The notes beneath the pieces are model-generated. The model saw only the letters and a program-made list of their open reading frames with translations, searched no databases and was not told where the DNA came from. A program made the position numbers and the translations under genes. Source: Pseudomonadota bacterium (GTDB lineage: Bacteria; Pseudomonadota; Gammaproteobacteria; Burkholderiales; Burkholderiaceae_C). Taken from it: a stretch of 36,535 nucleotides of DNA. This document shows, in pieces, positions 21,418 to 31,167 of this stretch (its first letter is position 1; each line of letters opens with the position of its first letter). The stretch covers positions 1 to 36,535 of the forward strand of contig JAJZEC010000038.1 in the NCBI GenBank assembly GCA_021805825.1, in the 5' to 3' direction.

Positions 21418-21440
21418 GCCCGCGCACCCACTGCGCGGGC
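21418..21440 (+). terminator. Hairpin directly after nodJ
   Basis: A perfect 9-bp stem (21418-21426 with 21432-21440) with a CCCAC loop begins at the base after the nodJ stop codon. There is no T run. It probably marks the 3' end of the nodIJ transcript, by protecting it or by weak termination, and isolates dsbD. Confidence 0.5.
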
Positions 21441-21461
21441 AGCACGGGCAGCGACGCCCGA

Positions 21462-21481
21462 ATATCATGTACGGATGATAT
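21462..21481 (+). promoter_or_regulatory. AT-rich inverted repeat and candidate -10 at dsbD
   Basis: ATATCAT (21462-21468) and ATGATAT (21475-21481) form a perfect inverted repeat around 6 nt in an otherwise GC-rich stretch. TATCAT (21463-21468) also matches the -10 consensus at five of six positions, though no good -35 lies upstream. If this is the dsbD promoter, transcription would start near 21475, and translation would begin at a later ATG (21484 or 21499). The symmetry could be a regulator site. Confidence 0.4.
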
Positions 21482-23391
21482 GGATGGAATCGCCCGCGAT
21501 GCAAAGCTTTCGCTCCATCGGCCGCAGCATCCTGGGGCTTGCGCTGCGCTCGGGCCGCCCGGGATGGCTGCGCCTGCTGCTGGTCGGCTTGCTCGGGGCG
21601 GCCGCGGGGCTTGCGCATGCCGCGTTCCTGCAGCCCGATCAGGCGTTCCGGCTGACGGCCTCGGCGGCCTCGGCCAACACTGTGCAACTGCGGCTGGACA
21701 TCGCCAAGGGCTATTACCTCTACGAGGAGCGCTTCCATTTCTCGTCGCCCACGCCAGGCGTGGTGCTCGGCAAGCCGCAGTTCCCGCCCGCGCACCGCAA
21801 GTTCGACCCCAACCTGGGGCATGAGGTCGCGCATTACCGCAAGCAGGTGCTGATTCCCCTGCCGGTGCGCGATGCCCCGCGGAAGTTCGCGCTGAAGGTG
21901 GTCTACCAGGGCTGCTCCGACCAGGGTCTGTGCTATCCGCCGATCGACAAGGTGCTGCAGGTCAGCCTGCAGGCCTTCGGCGGGGACGGCACGGTGGCGC
22001 TGCAGGGCGCGGCGCCGCCGACGTCGATGCTCGGCTCGCTTCTGGGCGGGCAGGGCACGACGGCCTCGGCGCCCGCGGCCGCGCCGGCGCCCGACCAGGG
22101 TTCGCGCATCGGCCGACTGCTGGCCGGTGCCAGCCTGCTGCGCATCGTCCCCACCTTCCTGCTCTTCGGCCTGCTGCTGGCCTTCACCCCCTGCGTGCTG
22201 CCGATGGTGCCGATCCTCTCCAGCATCATCGTCGGCCAGGGCGCCGGCGAGGGCCGGGTGTCGCGCTGGCGCGGCCTGGGGCTGGCGGCTGCCTACTCCC
22301 TGGGCATGGCGCTGGTCTACACCGCCTTCGGAGTGGCCGCCGGCCTGCTCGGGCACGGGCTGGCGGCGGCCTTGCAGAACCCCTGGGTGCTGTCCTTGTT
22401 CGCGCTGCTGCTGGTGTTGCTGTCGCTGTCGATGTTCGGTCTGTACGAACTGCAGATGCCGAGCGCCATCCAGAGCCGGCTCAGCCGCGGCTCGAGCGCG
22501 CTGCCTGGCGGGCGGGTGCTGGGGGTGTTCGCCATGGGGGGCATCTCGGCGCTCATCGTCGGGCCCTGCGTGGCCGCGCCGCTGGCCGGCGCGCTGCTGT
22601 ACATCAGCCAGACCGGCAATGCCCTGATCGGAGGAGTTGCGCTGTTCGCGCTGGCCGCCGGCATGAGCCTGCCGCTGCTGGCGGTGGGATTCGGCGCTGC
22701 CGCGCTGCTGCCGCGCGCCGGGCGCTGGATGGATGCGGTCAAGTCGCTGTTCGGAATCCTGCTGCTGGCCACTGCGCTGTACATGCTGGCCTCGGTGCTC
22801 CCGGCCTGGTTGCAGATGCTGGCCTGGGCGGCGCTGCTGCTGGTCAGCGCCAGCTTCCTGCATGTGTTCGACCGCCTTGCGGACGACGCCTCGGGTTGGC
22901 TGCGGCTGTGGAAGGGTCTGGGCGTGCTGCTGGCGCTGGCCGGTGCGGTGCTGGTCATCGGCGTGGCAGCCGGCAGCCGCGACCTGCTGCAGCCCTTGCA
23001 GGGACTGCGCGGAACCACGGTGGCCGAGGCGTCGGCAGCCATGCCCCTGCGCTTCGCCCCTGTGCATTCGTCCACCGAACTCGACCATGCGCTGGCCGCC
23101 GCGCCCGGTACCGTGATGCTCGATTTCTGGGCGGACTGGTGCGTGTCCTGCAAGGAGATGGATCGCTTCACCTTCACCGACCCCCGCGTGCGCGCGCGCC
23201 TGCAGCGCCTGACGCTGCTGCGCGCCGACGTCACCACGGACTCGGCCGCCGACCAGGCGCTGCTCAAGCGCTTCGACCTGTTCGGTCCGCCGGGGATGAT
23301 CTTCTTCCGCGACGGGAAGGTCGTCGGGCGCGTCGTCGGCGAGCAGGACGCGCGCCAGTTCCTGCGCTCGCTGCAGCGGGCTGGAGCCTGA
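21475..23391 (+). CDS. dsbD: Thiol:disulfide interchange protein DsbD
   Basis: DsbD passes electrons from cytoplasmic thioredoxin across the inner membrane to keep periplasmic DsbC, DsbG and cytochrome c maturation thiols reduced. The 638-residue frame has a signal sequence (to about residue 50). The periplasmic alpha domain has Cys147 and Cys153 (GCSDQGLC). The eight-helix core has Cys240 (FTPCVLP) and Cys365 (GPCVAAP). The gamma thioredoxin domain has WCVSC (Cys556, Cys559). All six redox cysteines are present. Starts at 21475, 21484 and 21499 are all possible, the last perhaps best if the palindrome upstream is the promoter; residue numbers here use 21475. Confidence 0.95.
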   Translation: MIWMESPAMQSFRSIGRSILGLALRSGRPGWLRLLLVGLLGAAAGLAHAAFLQPDQAFRLTASAASANTVQLRLDIAKGYYLYEERFHFSSPTPGVVLGKPQFPPAHRKFDPNLGHEVAHYRKQVLIPLPVRDAPRKFALKVVYQGCSDQGLCYPPIDKVLQVSLQAFGGDGTVALQGAAPPTSMLGSLLGGQGTTASAPAAAPAPDQGSRIGRLLAGASLLRIVPTFLLFGLLLAFTPCVLPMVPILSSIIVGQGAGEGRVSRWRGLGLAAAYSLGMALVYTAFGVAAGLLGHGLAAALQNPWVLSLFALLLVLLSLSMFGLYELQMPSAIQSRLSRGSSALPGGRVLGVFAMGGISALIVGPCVAAPLAGALLYISQTGNALIGGVALFALAAGMSLPLLAVGFGAAALLPRAGRWMDAVKSLFGILLLATALYMLASVLPAWLQMLAWAALLLVSASFLHVFDRLADDASGWLRLWKGLGVLLALAGAVLVIGVAAGSRDLLQPLQGLRGTTVAEASAAMPLRFAPVHSSTELDHALAAAPGTVMLDFWADWCVSCKEMDRFTFTDPRVRARLQRLTLLRADVTTDSAADQALLKRFDLFGPPGMIFFRDGKVVGRVVGEQDARQFLRSLQRAGA

Positions 23392-23428
23392 GCCGGCCGG
23401 CGCCAGGCGCCACCGCCACGGCTCAGGC
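23386..23428. terminator. Shared hairpin spanning both stop codons of convergent genes
   Basis: A perfect 9-bp inverted repeat, GCCTGAGCC (23386-23394) and GGCTCAGGC (23420-23428), contains the dsbD stop codon in one arm and the stop codon of the - strand oxidoreductase in the other. Between them is a GGCGCC-A-GGCGCC stretch. The symmetrical layout would put a hairpin at the end of both transcripts. No T runs flank it. Confidence 0.5.
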
Positions 23429-25525
23429 CGCGGCGACTTCCACCAGGCAGTCGTAGAAGCAGGCGCCACCGCCCAGATCGGCCGGCCGCTGGTGGGTCAG
23501 CTCGTTGACGTTGCGCCCGAGCGGGGAGTACTTGCGCCACCAGACGCCGAAGGCCACCACCTGGCCGACGCGCGTGTCCTCGCTGAGGCGGCAGCGCAGC
23601 AGGATCTCCCCGCGCTGGTTGTAGCAGCGCACCATGCTGCCGTCGGCGACGCCGCGCGGCGCGGCATCCTCCGGGTGCAGCAGCACCAGCGGCTCGCCTT
23701 CGCCCAGGCGCAGCGATTCGACGTTGACAAAGCTGGAGTTGAGGAAATTGCGCGCCGGCGGGGAAATCATCGCCAGCGGGTACTCGCGGGCCAGTTGCGG
23801 GTCGCCTTGCGCGCTTTCATAGGGCGGGATCACTTGCGGCAAGGCGTCGAGCCCAGCCTGCAGGTCGGGCGGCCAGACAAACTGGCAGCGTCCGCTGGGG
23901 GTCGGGAACGCTCCCTGCGCGAACGGAGCATCGGCGACCGCCACCTTCGCCCAGCCCTGGCGGCGTAGGGTCGCGAAATCCAGCCCGGCGTTGCGCGGGT
24001 CGTCGGCCAGCGCCTGCGCCGCGATGTCCTCGTCGCGATCGCCGAAACAGTCCTCGGTAAAGCCCATGCGGGCCGCCAGTTCGGCGAAGATGCGGGTGTT
24101 CGGCCGGGACTCGCCGACGGGCGCGATGGCCGGTTCGTTGGCCACCCAGTAGCGGTGTCCGTAGGACTTCAGCACATCCAGGTGCTCGAGCTGGGTGGTC
24201 GCCGGAAGGATGTAGTCGGCCAGTTCGGCGGTGTCGGTGCGGAAATGCTCCAGCACGACGGTGAACAGATCCTCGCGCAGCAAGCCCTGCAGCACCCTGG
24301 AACCGTCGGGGGCGACCGCTGCCGGGTTGCTGTTGTAGACCACCAGGGACTGCACCCGCGGGCCGAAATCGCCACCGCCCGGATGCAGCAGCGCATCTCC
24401 GAGGGCCGACATGTTGATGCTGCGCGGGTGGCGCCCGCCCAGCAGGTCGGGGCGCTCGAGAGCATCGCGGGCGACCGCGAAATGCCCGGAACTGGACAGC
24501 AGCAGGCCGCCGGCCGGGTCGCGCCAGGCGCCGATCAGCGCCGGCAGGCAGGCGATCGCGCGTACCGCGTTGCCACCGCCACGCACCCGCTGCAGGCCGT
24601 AGTTCAGGCGGATTGCCGCCGGCCGCGTGCAGCCGAGCAGGCGTGCCAGCTCCTGGATCGCCTCGGGCTGCAGGCCGCAGTACGCGGCCGCGCGCTGCAC
24701 CGTCCACTGCAGCGCGCGCTCGCGCAGTGCGGCGAAGCCCAGGGTGTGGCGCTCGATGTAGTCGTGATCCAGCCAGTCGTTGCGCACCAGCTCGCCCATC
24801 AGGGCGTAGGCCAGCGCGGCATCGGTGCCCGGCCGCAGTTGCAGGTGCAGGTCGCAGCGCCTGGCGGTGTCGTTGCGCCAGGGGTCGATGCATACCAGCG
24901 TGGCTCCGGCGCGCCGGGCCTTCAGCGCCAGCGCCCAGAAGTGCACATTGCTGGTGATGCTGTTGCTGCCCCAGATGAGGATCAGCTTGCTGTGGGCGAA
25001 CTGCTCGACATCCATGCCGACCAGGCCGCCCAGAACCTGCTGCAGGCCTTCGGCCCCGGCGGTGGCGCAGATGGTGCGCTGCAGCAGACTGGCTCCGAGC
25101 CGATGGAAGAAGCGTGCCGCCATCGATTCACCCTGCACCAGGCCCATGGTGCCGCAGTAGCTGTAGGGCAGGATGGCCTGCGGGTCGACCGCGGCCAGCG
25201 CGCGCAGGCGCTGAGCGATGTCGTGCAGCGCATCGTCCCACGAGACCTCCTCGAAGAGGCCGCTGCCCTTGGGGCCGCTGCGGCGCAGCGGCCGCAGCAG
25301 GCGCTGCGGGTGGTAGGTGCGCTCCAGATAGCGCGAGACCTTGGCGCACAGCGCCCCGGAGGTCGTCGGGTGCGCGGGATCGCCGCGCAGTTGCACGGCC
25401 ACCCCGTCGCGCACACCGACCAGCATCGCGCAGGTGTCGGGGCAGTCGTGCGGGCAGGCCGCGCGCACCATGCGCAGCGCGCGCTCGGGAGCTGCCTGGG
25501 AGGGGGTGGGGGCTGCACGCGACAT
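23423..25525 (-). CDS. Molybdopterin oxidoreductase of the DMSO reductase superfamily
   Basis: The 700-residue protein begins MSRAAPTPSQAAPERALRMV at the ATG at 25525; the long open frame upstream is the shadow of the next gene. Cys24, Cys28, Cys32 and Cys60 form the N-terminal [4Fe-4S] motif (CPHDCPDTC and GALC). Cys153 in TICATAG is a plausible molybdenum ligand, and WGSNSITSNVHFW (185 onward) is a bis-MGD cofactor segment. The dinucleotide-binding domain fills the C-terminal 120 residues. There is no Tat signal, so it is probably cytoplasmic. No electron-transfer or membrane subunit lies nearby, so the substrate cannot be named. Confidence 0.85.
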   Translation of the reverse strand: MSRAAPTPSQAAPERALRMVRAACPHDCPDTCAMLVGVRDGVAVQLRGDPAHPTTSGALCAKVSRYLERTYHPQRLLRPLRRSGPKGSGLFEEVSWDDALHDIAQRLRALAAVDPQAILPYSYCGTMGLVQGESMAARFFHRLGASLLQRTICATAGAEGLQQVLGGLVGMDVEQFAHSKLILIWGSNSITSNVHFWALALKARRAGATLVCIDPWRNDTARRCDLHLQLRPGTDAALAYALMGELVRNDWLDHDYIERHTLGFAALRERALQWTVQRAAAYCGLQPEAIQELARLLGCTRPAAIRLNYGLQRVRGGGNAVRAIACLPALIGAWRDPAGGLLLSSSGHFAVARDALERPDLLGGRHPRSINMSALGDALLHPGGGDFGPRVQSLVVYNSNPAAVAPDGSRVLQGLLREDLFTVVLEHFRTDTAELADYILPATTQLEHLDVLKSYGHRYWVANEPAIAPVGESRPNTRIFAELAARMGFTEDCFGDRDEDIAAQALADDPRNAGLDFATLRRQGWAKVAVADAPFAQGAFPTPSGRCQFVWPPDLQAGLDALPQVIPPYESAQGDPQLAREYPLAMISPPARNFLNSSFVNVESLRLGEGEPLVLLHPEDAAPRGVADGSMVRCYNQRGEILLRCRLSEDTRVGQVVAFGVWWRKYSPLGRNVNELTHQRPADLGGGACFYDCLVEVAAA

Positions 25526-25609
25526 GGTGGCGAAGTCTACGCCGGCGCACGGCGCCGGCGGGCTTGCGCGACAATCGGGTTGTCCGAGGTACGGCAGTGG
25601 AGCTTGGCC
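25526..25609. promoter_or_regulatory. Divergent control region between oxidoreductase and amidohydrolase genes
   Basis: This 84-nt gap lies between divergent starts. It holds a perfect 9-bp inverted repeat (25540-25548 with 25552-25560, 3-nt loop) and a smaller one (25570-25574 with 25580-25584). GACAAT at 25570-25575 is a possible -10 for the + strand gene, but no matching -35 is clear. The larger repeat would be transcribed in the - strand leader if that promoter lies to its right. Confidence 0.35.
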
Positions 25610-26803
25610 ATGCAACTGATCGATTCGATTGTCTCCGAGGCGGCTGCATTCCGACAGATCCGCAGGGATCTGCACGCCCATCCGGAACTGTGCTTCGAGG
25701 AAACCCGCACTTCGGATCGCATCGCCGAGCAGCTGCAGCGGTGGGGGGTCGAGGTGCACCGCGGGCTCGGCCGCACCGGGGTGGTCGGTGTCATCGAAGG
25801 CCGTCGTGGCGGCGCGCGATCGATCGGCCTGCGTGCCGACATCGACGCCCTGCCGGTGACCGAGAAGAACACCTTCGACCACGCCAGCCGTCATCCCGGT
25901 CGCATGCATGCCTGCGGCCACGACGGCCACACCGCGATGCTGCTGGCTGCGGCGCGGCACCTCAGCCGAACGCGCGATTTCGCCGGCCGCGTGGTGTGCA
26001 TCTTCCAGCCGGCCGAGGAGGGCGGCGGCGGAGCGCGGGAAATGCTGCGCGACGGGCTGTTCGAGCGCTTCCCGGTGGACGCGGTGTTCGCGATGCACAA
26101 CTGGCCCGGGATCCCGGCCGGTCGCTTCGCCCTCAGCAGTGGCCCGGTGATGGCCTCGAGCAACGAGTTCCGCGTCGTCGTGCGCGGCAAGGGCGCGCAT
26201 GCCGCGATGCCCCATCTCGGGCTCGATCCGATCCCCGCCGCCTGCCAGATGGTGCTGGCCTTGCAGAGCGTGGTCAGCCGCAACAAGAACCCGCTGGAGG
26301 CCGGCGTGGTGTCGGTGACCATGGTGCACGGCGGGGAGGCGACCAACGTCATTCCCGACAGTGTCGAACTGCAGGGCACGGTGCGCACCTTCAGCGAGTC
26401 GCTGCTCGACCTGATCGAGGCCAACATGCAGCGCATCGCCACGCATACCGCGCAGGCCTTCGGCATGAGTTGCAGCTTCGAGTTCCGGCGCAACTACCCG
26501 CCAACGGTCAACCATGCCGCGCAGACCGAGTTCGCGCGGCGCGTGCTCGTCGATCTGGTCGGCGCCGATGCGGTGCAGGCCTTCGAGCCCTCGATGGGCG
26601 CCGAGGACTTCTCCTACATGCTGCAGCGGTGCCCCGGGGCCTACGTGATCATCGGCAACGGCGGCGGGGAACACCGGGACGCCGGTCATGGCGCAGGCCC
26701 CTGTACCCTGCACAACGCCAGCTACGACTTCAACGACGACATCCTGCCGCTGGGTGCGAGCTTCTGGGTGCACCTGGTGCAGCGCTGGCTGGAACAGCCC
26801 TGA
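25610..26803 (+). CDS. M20-family metal-dependent amidohydrolase
   Basis: This enzyme hydrolyses an N-acyl amino acid; relatives include hippurate hydrolase and IAA-amino acid hydrolase. I start it at the ATG at 25610 (397 residues), which has TGGAG 7 nt upstream. Metal-site residues are recognisable: Cys102 and His104 in HACGHDGHTAML, the glutamate pair 136-137 in PAEEGGGG, His163 in AMHNWPG, and the C-terminal TLHNASYDFND. The dimerisation domain lies in the middle (residues about 185-300). The true substrate is not evident from its neighbours. It converges on the - strand gene at 26831. Confidence 0.9.
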   Translation: MQLIDSIVSEAAAFRQIRRDLHAHPELCFEETRTSDRIAEQLQRWGVEVHRGLGRTGVVGVIEGRRGGARSIGLRADIDALPVTEKNTFDHASRHPGRMHACGHDGHTAMLLAAARHLSRTRDFAGRVVCIFQPAEEGGGGAREMLRDGLFERFPVDAVFAMHNWPGIPAGRFALSSGPVMASSNEFRVVVRGKGAHAAMPHLGLDPIPAACQMVLALQSVVSRNKNPLEAGVVSVTMVHGGEATNVIPDSVELQGTVRTFSESLLDLIEANMQRIATHTAQAFGMSCSFEFRRNYPPTVNHAAQTEFARRVLVDLVGADAVQAFEPSMGAEDFSYMLQRCPGAYVIIGNGGGEHRDAGHGAGPCTLHNASYDFNDDILPLGASFWVHLVQRWLEQP

Positions 26804-26830
26804 GCTAGCGCCCTGTCCCGCTCCCAACGG

Positions 26831-27073
26831 TCATGTCGCCGGGCCGTATCGGGTCGCCGACGGGGCCGCGGGCGCGCTGCCCGGCGCCGATGCCGGCCGA
26901 GGCTGGATCTGCCGAGGTGGTTGCAGCAGCAGCGCATCGGGGTGCAGCTGGCTGCGCAGGAGCTGCGGCTGGCCGACTTGCGCGGGCGCCCAGCCGAGGG
27001 GGCGCAGCAGGCCCTGCGACCAGGCCCACAGCAGCAGGTTGGCCAGCAGGAGTCCCAACACCAGGGTACGCAT
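26831..27073 (-). CDS. Small membrane-anchored protein downstream of birA
   Basis: This is an 80-residue protein starting MRTLVLGLLLANLLLWAWSQ. One strong hydrophobic helix spans residues 3-18, followed by GLLRPLGWAPAQVGQPQLLR and a proline/alanine-rich C terminus. The N-terminal pattern resembles proteins often found directly after birA in Burkholderiales, some of which continue into a SPOR peptidoglycan-binding domain. Here the protein stops before such a domain. It lies 19 nt after the birA stop on the same strand, so it is probably cotranscribed. Its function is unknown; a single-pass periplasm-facing anchor is inferred. Confidence 0.6.
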   Translation of the reverse strand: MRTLVLGLLLANLLLWAWSQGLLRPLGWAPAQVGQPQLLRSQLHPDALLLQPPRQIQPRPASAPGSAPAAPSATRYGPAT

Positions 27074-27092
27074 CGCGGTCGCGCCTCTTCCG

Positions 27093-27890
27093 TCAATGAT
27101 CTTCGCGCAGCGAAACGTCGCCGCTGCCCACGCGCCGGGATCCTTCGGCGGTATGCAGCCACAGGTAACCGCGCTCATCGACCCCCTGCGCGATGCCCTG
27201 CACGACCGCAGCGGCGTCCGCCAGCACCTGTACCGGTCGTTGCCCCCAGGCGTGCAGGCGGTTCCACTCCTGCGCCCAGGTCGCGAAACCTGTGGCCGCA
27301 AACTCCCTCAGCGCGAAGCATAGCCGAGGCAGCAGCGCGCTCAGTACCTGCCAGCGGTCGACCTCGACACCCGCTTCGTGCAGCCCGATGGCCTCGGGCA
27401 GCGCCGCCGGGGATCGCAGGTTGAGGCCGATTCCCGCGACGATCCAGCGTGCCTGGGGCCGCTCGCAGACCTCGACCAGCACGCCGGCCAGTTTGCGCTG
27501 CCGCAGCAGCACGTCATTCGGCCATTTCAATCCCGCGCCCTGCAGCCCCACCGTCTGCAGCGCGTGCACCACGCACACGCCCACCATGAGGCTCAGGCCG
27601 CTGAGATCGCAGTCGCGCGGCAGCGGCCATGCCAGCGAGCACAGCAGGGCCTGCCCCGGATCCTGCGCCGCCTCATCGATCCACGGGCGCGCGCGCCGGC
27701 CACGCCCGGCGCTCTGGTGGCGGGCAACCAGGCATTGCGCCAGTTCCTGGCCATCGCGCAACTGCCGCAGCAGATCGGAGTTGGTCGACGCGGTGCTTTC
27801 GACCCACTCCACCGCGCAGTCGTGCCCGCCAGCCTGCAAGTTCCGTTGCAGCGTGCGGGCCTGCGCGCGGTCGTCGTCGCCGGGCGGCAT
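27093..27890 (-). CDS. birA: Biotin--[acetyl-CoA-carboxylase] ligase
   Basis: BirA makes biotinyl-5'-AMP and transfers biotin to the AccB subunit of acetyl-CoA carboxylase. The ATG at 27890 gives 265 residues (MPPGDDDRAQARTLQRNL). STNSDLL (35-41), GRGRRARPW (62-70), KWPNDVLL (122-129) and KLAGVLVE (133-140) are the biotin- and ATP-site motifs. There is no N-terminal helix-turn-helix, so it is a group I enzyme that does not repress the biotin operon. It starts 22 nt after the SET-domain gene on the same strand and has no clear Shine-Dalgarno. Confidence 0.93.
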   Translation of the reverse strand: MPPGDDDRAQARTLQRNLQAGGHDCAVEWVESTASTNSDLLRQLRDGQELAQCLVARHQSAGRGRRARPWIDEAAQDPGQALLCSLAWPLPRDCDLSGLSLMVGVCVVHALQTVGLQGAGLKWPNDVLLRQRKLAGVLVEVCERPQARWIVAGIGLNLRSPAALPEAIGLHEAGVEVDRWQVLSALLPRLCFALREFAATGFATWAQEWNRLHAWGQRPVQVLADAAAVVQGIAQGVDERGYLWLHTAEGSRRVGSGDVSLREDH

Positions 27891-27912
27891 CGCGGGCGGT
27901 GGATGGCCGCGC

Positions 27913-28428
27913 TCAGCGCTTGCGCGCCAGCATGGTGCCGCGGCAATCGGCCGCGCCGCAGTGGCAGGCATATTCCTGCTTGCGCCGGGCTGTGTGGCGC
28001 TCGTCGAGGCTGAGGTGGTAGTCGTAGAACAATTCCTCTCCGGCCTGCAGGTCGCGCAGCGCGTGGATGAACACGCGGCCCTCGATTTCGCGCGCCTCGC
28101 AGTTGGGCGCGCAGGAATGATTGATCCAGCGCGCCTGGTTGCCTCCGACATGGGCATCGATGACCCCGCCGGTCTCGAGGGAGAAATAGAAGGTGTGGTG
28201 CGGTTGCGCGGGATCGTGGGGGTGGCGCCGCAAGGCCTCCTTCCAGCCGATGCGCTCGCCGCGGTATTCGAGGATGCGCGCTCCCGCGGGAATGGCGCGG
28301 CGCGCGAAGACGCCCTTGCCGTGTACCGGCGATTCGCGTACCTGGACGCGTGGCCCGCTGTCGGGATGGCTGCTGCGCGCGGTGGGGGAGGCGCTTCGGC
28401 GCCCGCTGCGGGGATGCAAGGCTGTCAC
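27913..28428 (-). CDS. SET-domain protein lysine methyltransferase
   Basis: SET domains transfer methyl groups from S-adenosylmethionine to protein lysines. With the GTG at 28428 the product is 171 residues; no in-frame ATG lies close by and no Shine-Dalgarno is clear, so the start is uncertain. The SET core runs from HGKGVFARRAIPAGARILEY (36-55), through RWINHSCAPNC (100-110, cofactor and zinc residues), to FYDYHL (134-139) with the catalytic tyrosine. A post-SET CxCx4C (Cys155, 157, 162) can bind zinc with Cys110. It leads an operon with birA and the 80-aa protein. Its target is unknown. Confidence 0.88.
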   Translation of the reverse strand: MTALHPRSGRRSASPTARSSHPDSGPRVQVRESPVHGKGVFARRAIPAGARILEYRGERIGWKEALRRHPHDPAQPHHTFYFSLETGGVIDAHVGGNQARWINHSCAPNCEAREIEGRVFIHALRDLQAGEELFYDYHLSLDERHTARRKQEYACHCGAADCRGTMLARKR

Positions 28429-28605
28429 GAAACTGGTTAAAGTAAAAAAGGAAACTCGGGGCGCGGCTCGCCGGATCTCGGCTGCGCGCTTCGCGCGTCC
28501 ATTGTAAGGACTGGTACGCCGGGCAGCGGCCTGGCGTGGCCCCAGCGCCGCGGGCATGGCGAAAGCCCGCGCAGCCGATCCCTGAACCGATGCATCCGAC
28601 ACACG
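28429..28605. promoter_or_regulatory. Divergent region between the SET gene and topB
   Basis: The 177-nt gap between divergent starts contains an unusually AT-rich patch at about 28434-28456 (TTAAAGTAAAAAAGGAAA). On the - strand this reads TACTTT, a possible -10 for the SET gene only about 15 nt before its proposed GTG, so the leader would be very short. I see no clear promoter for topB, and no Shine-Dalgarno immediately before its ATG. The rest has no recognisable feature. Confidence 0.35.
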
Positions 28606-31149
<2,544 letters not shown>

Positions 31150-31167
31150 CTGGTTTCCTGCAGGACG

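Noticed and set aside
24155-25609. A + strand N-terminal extension of the M20 amidohydrolase
   Set aside because: The extension is antisense to the molybdopterin oxidoreductase. The ATG at 25610 has a Shine-Dalgarno, and the family begins just after it.
26805-27029. A 74-codon - strand frame overlapping the small protein after birA
   Set aside because: It lacks the hydrophobic helix and the spacing to birA that support the alternative frame at 26831-27073.
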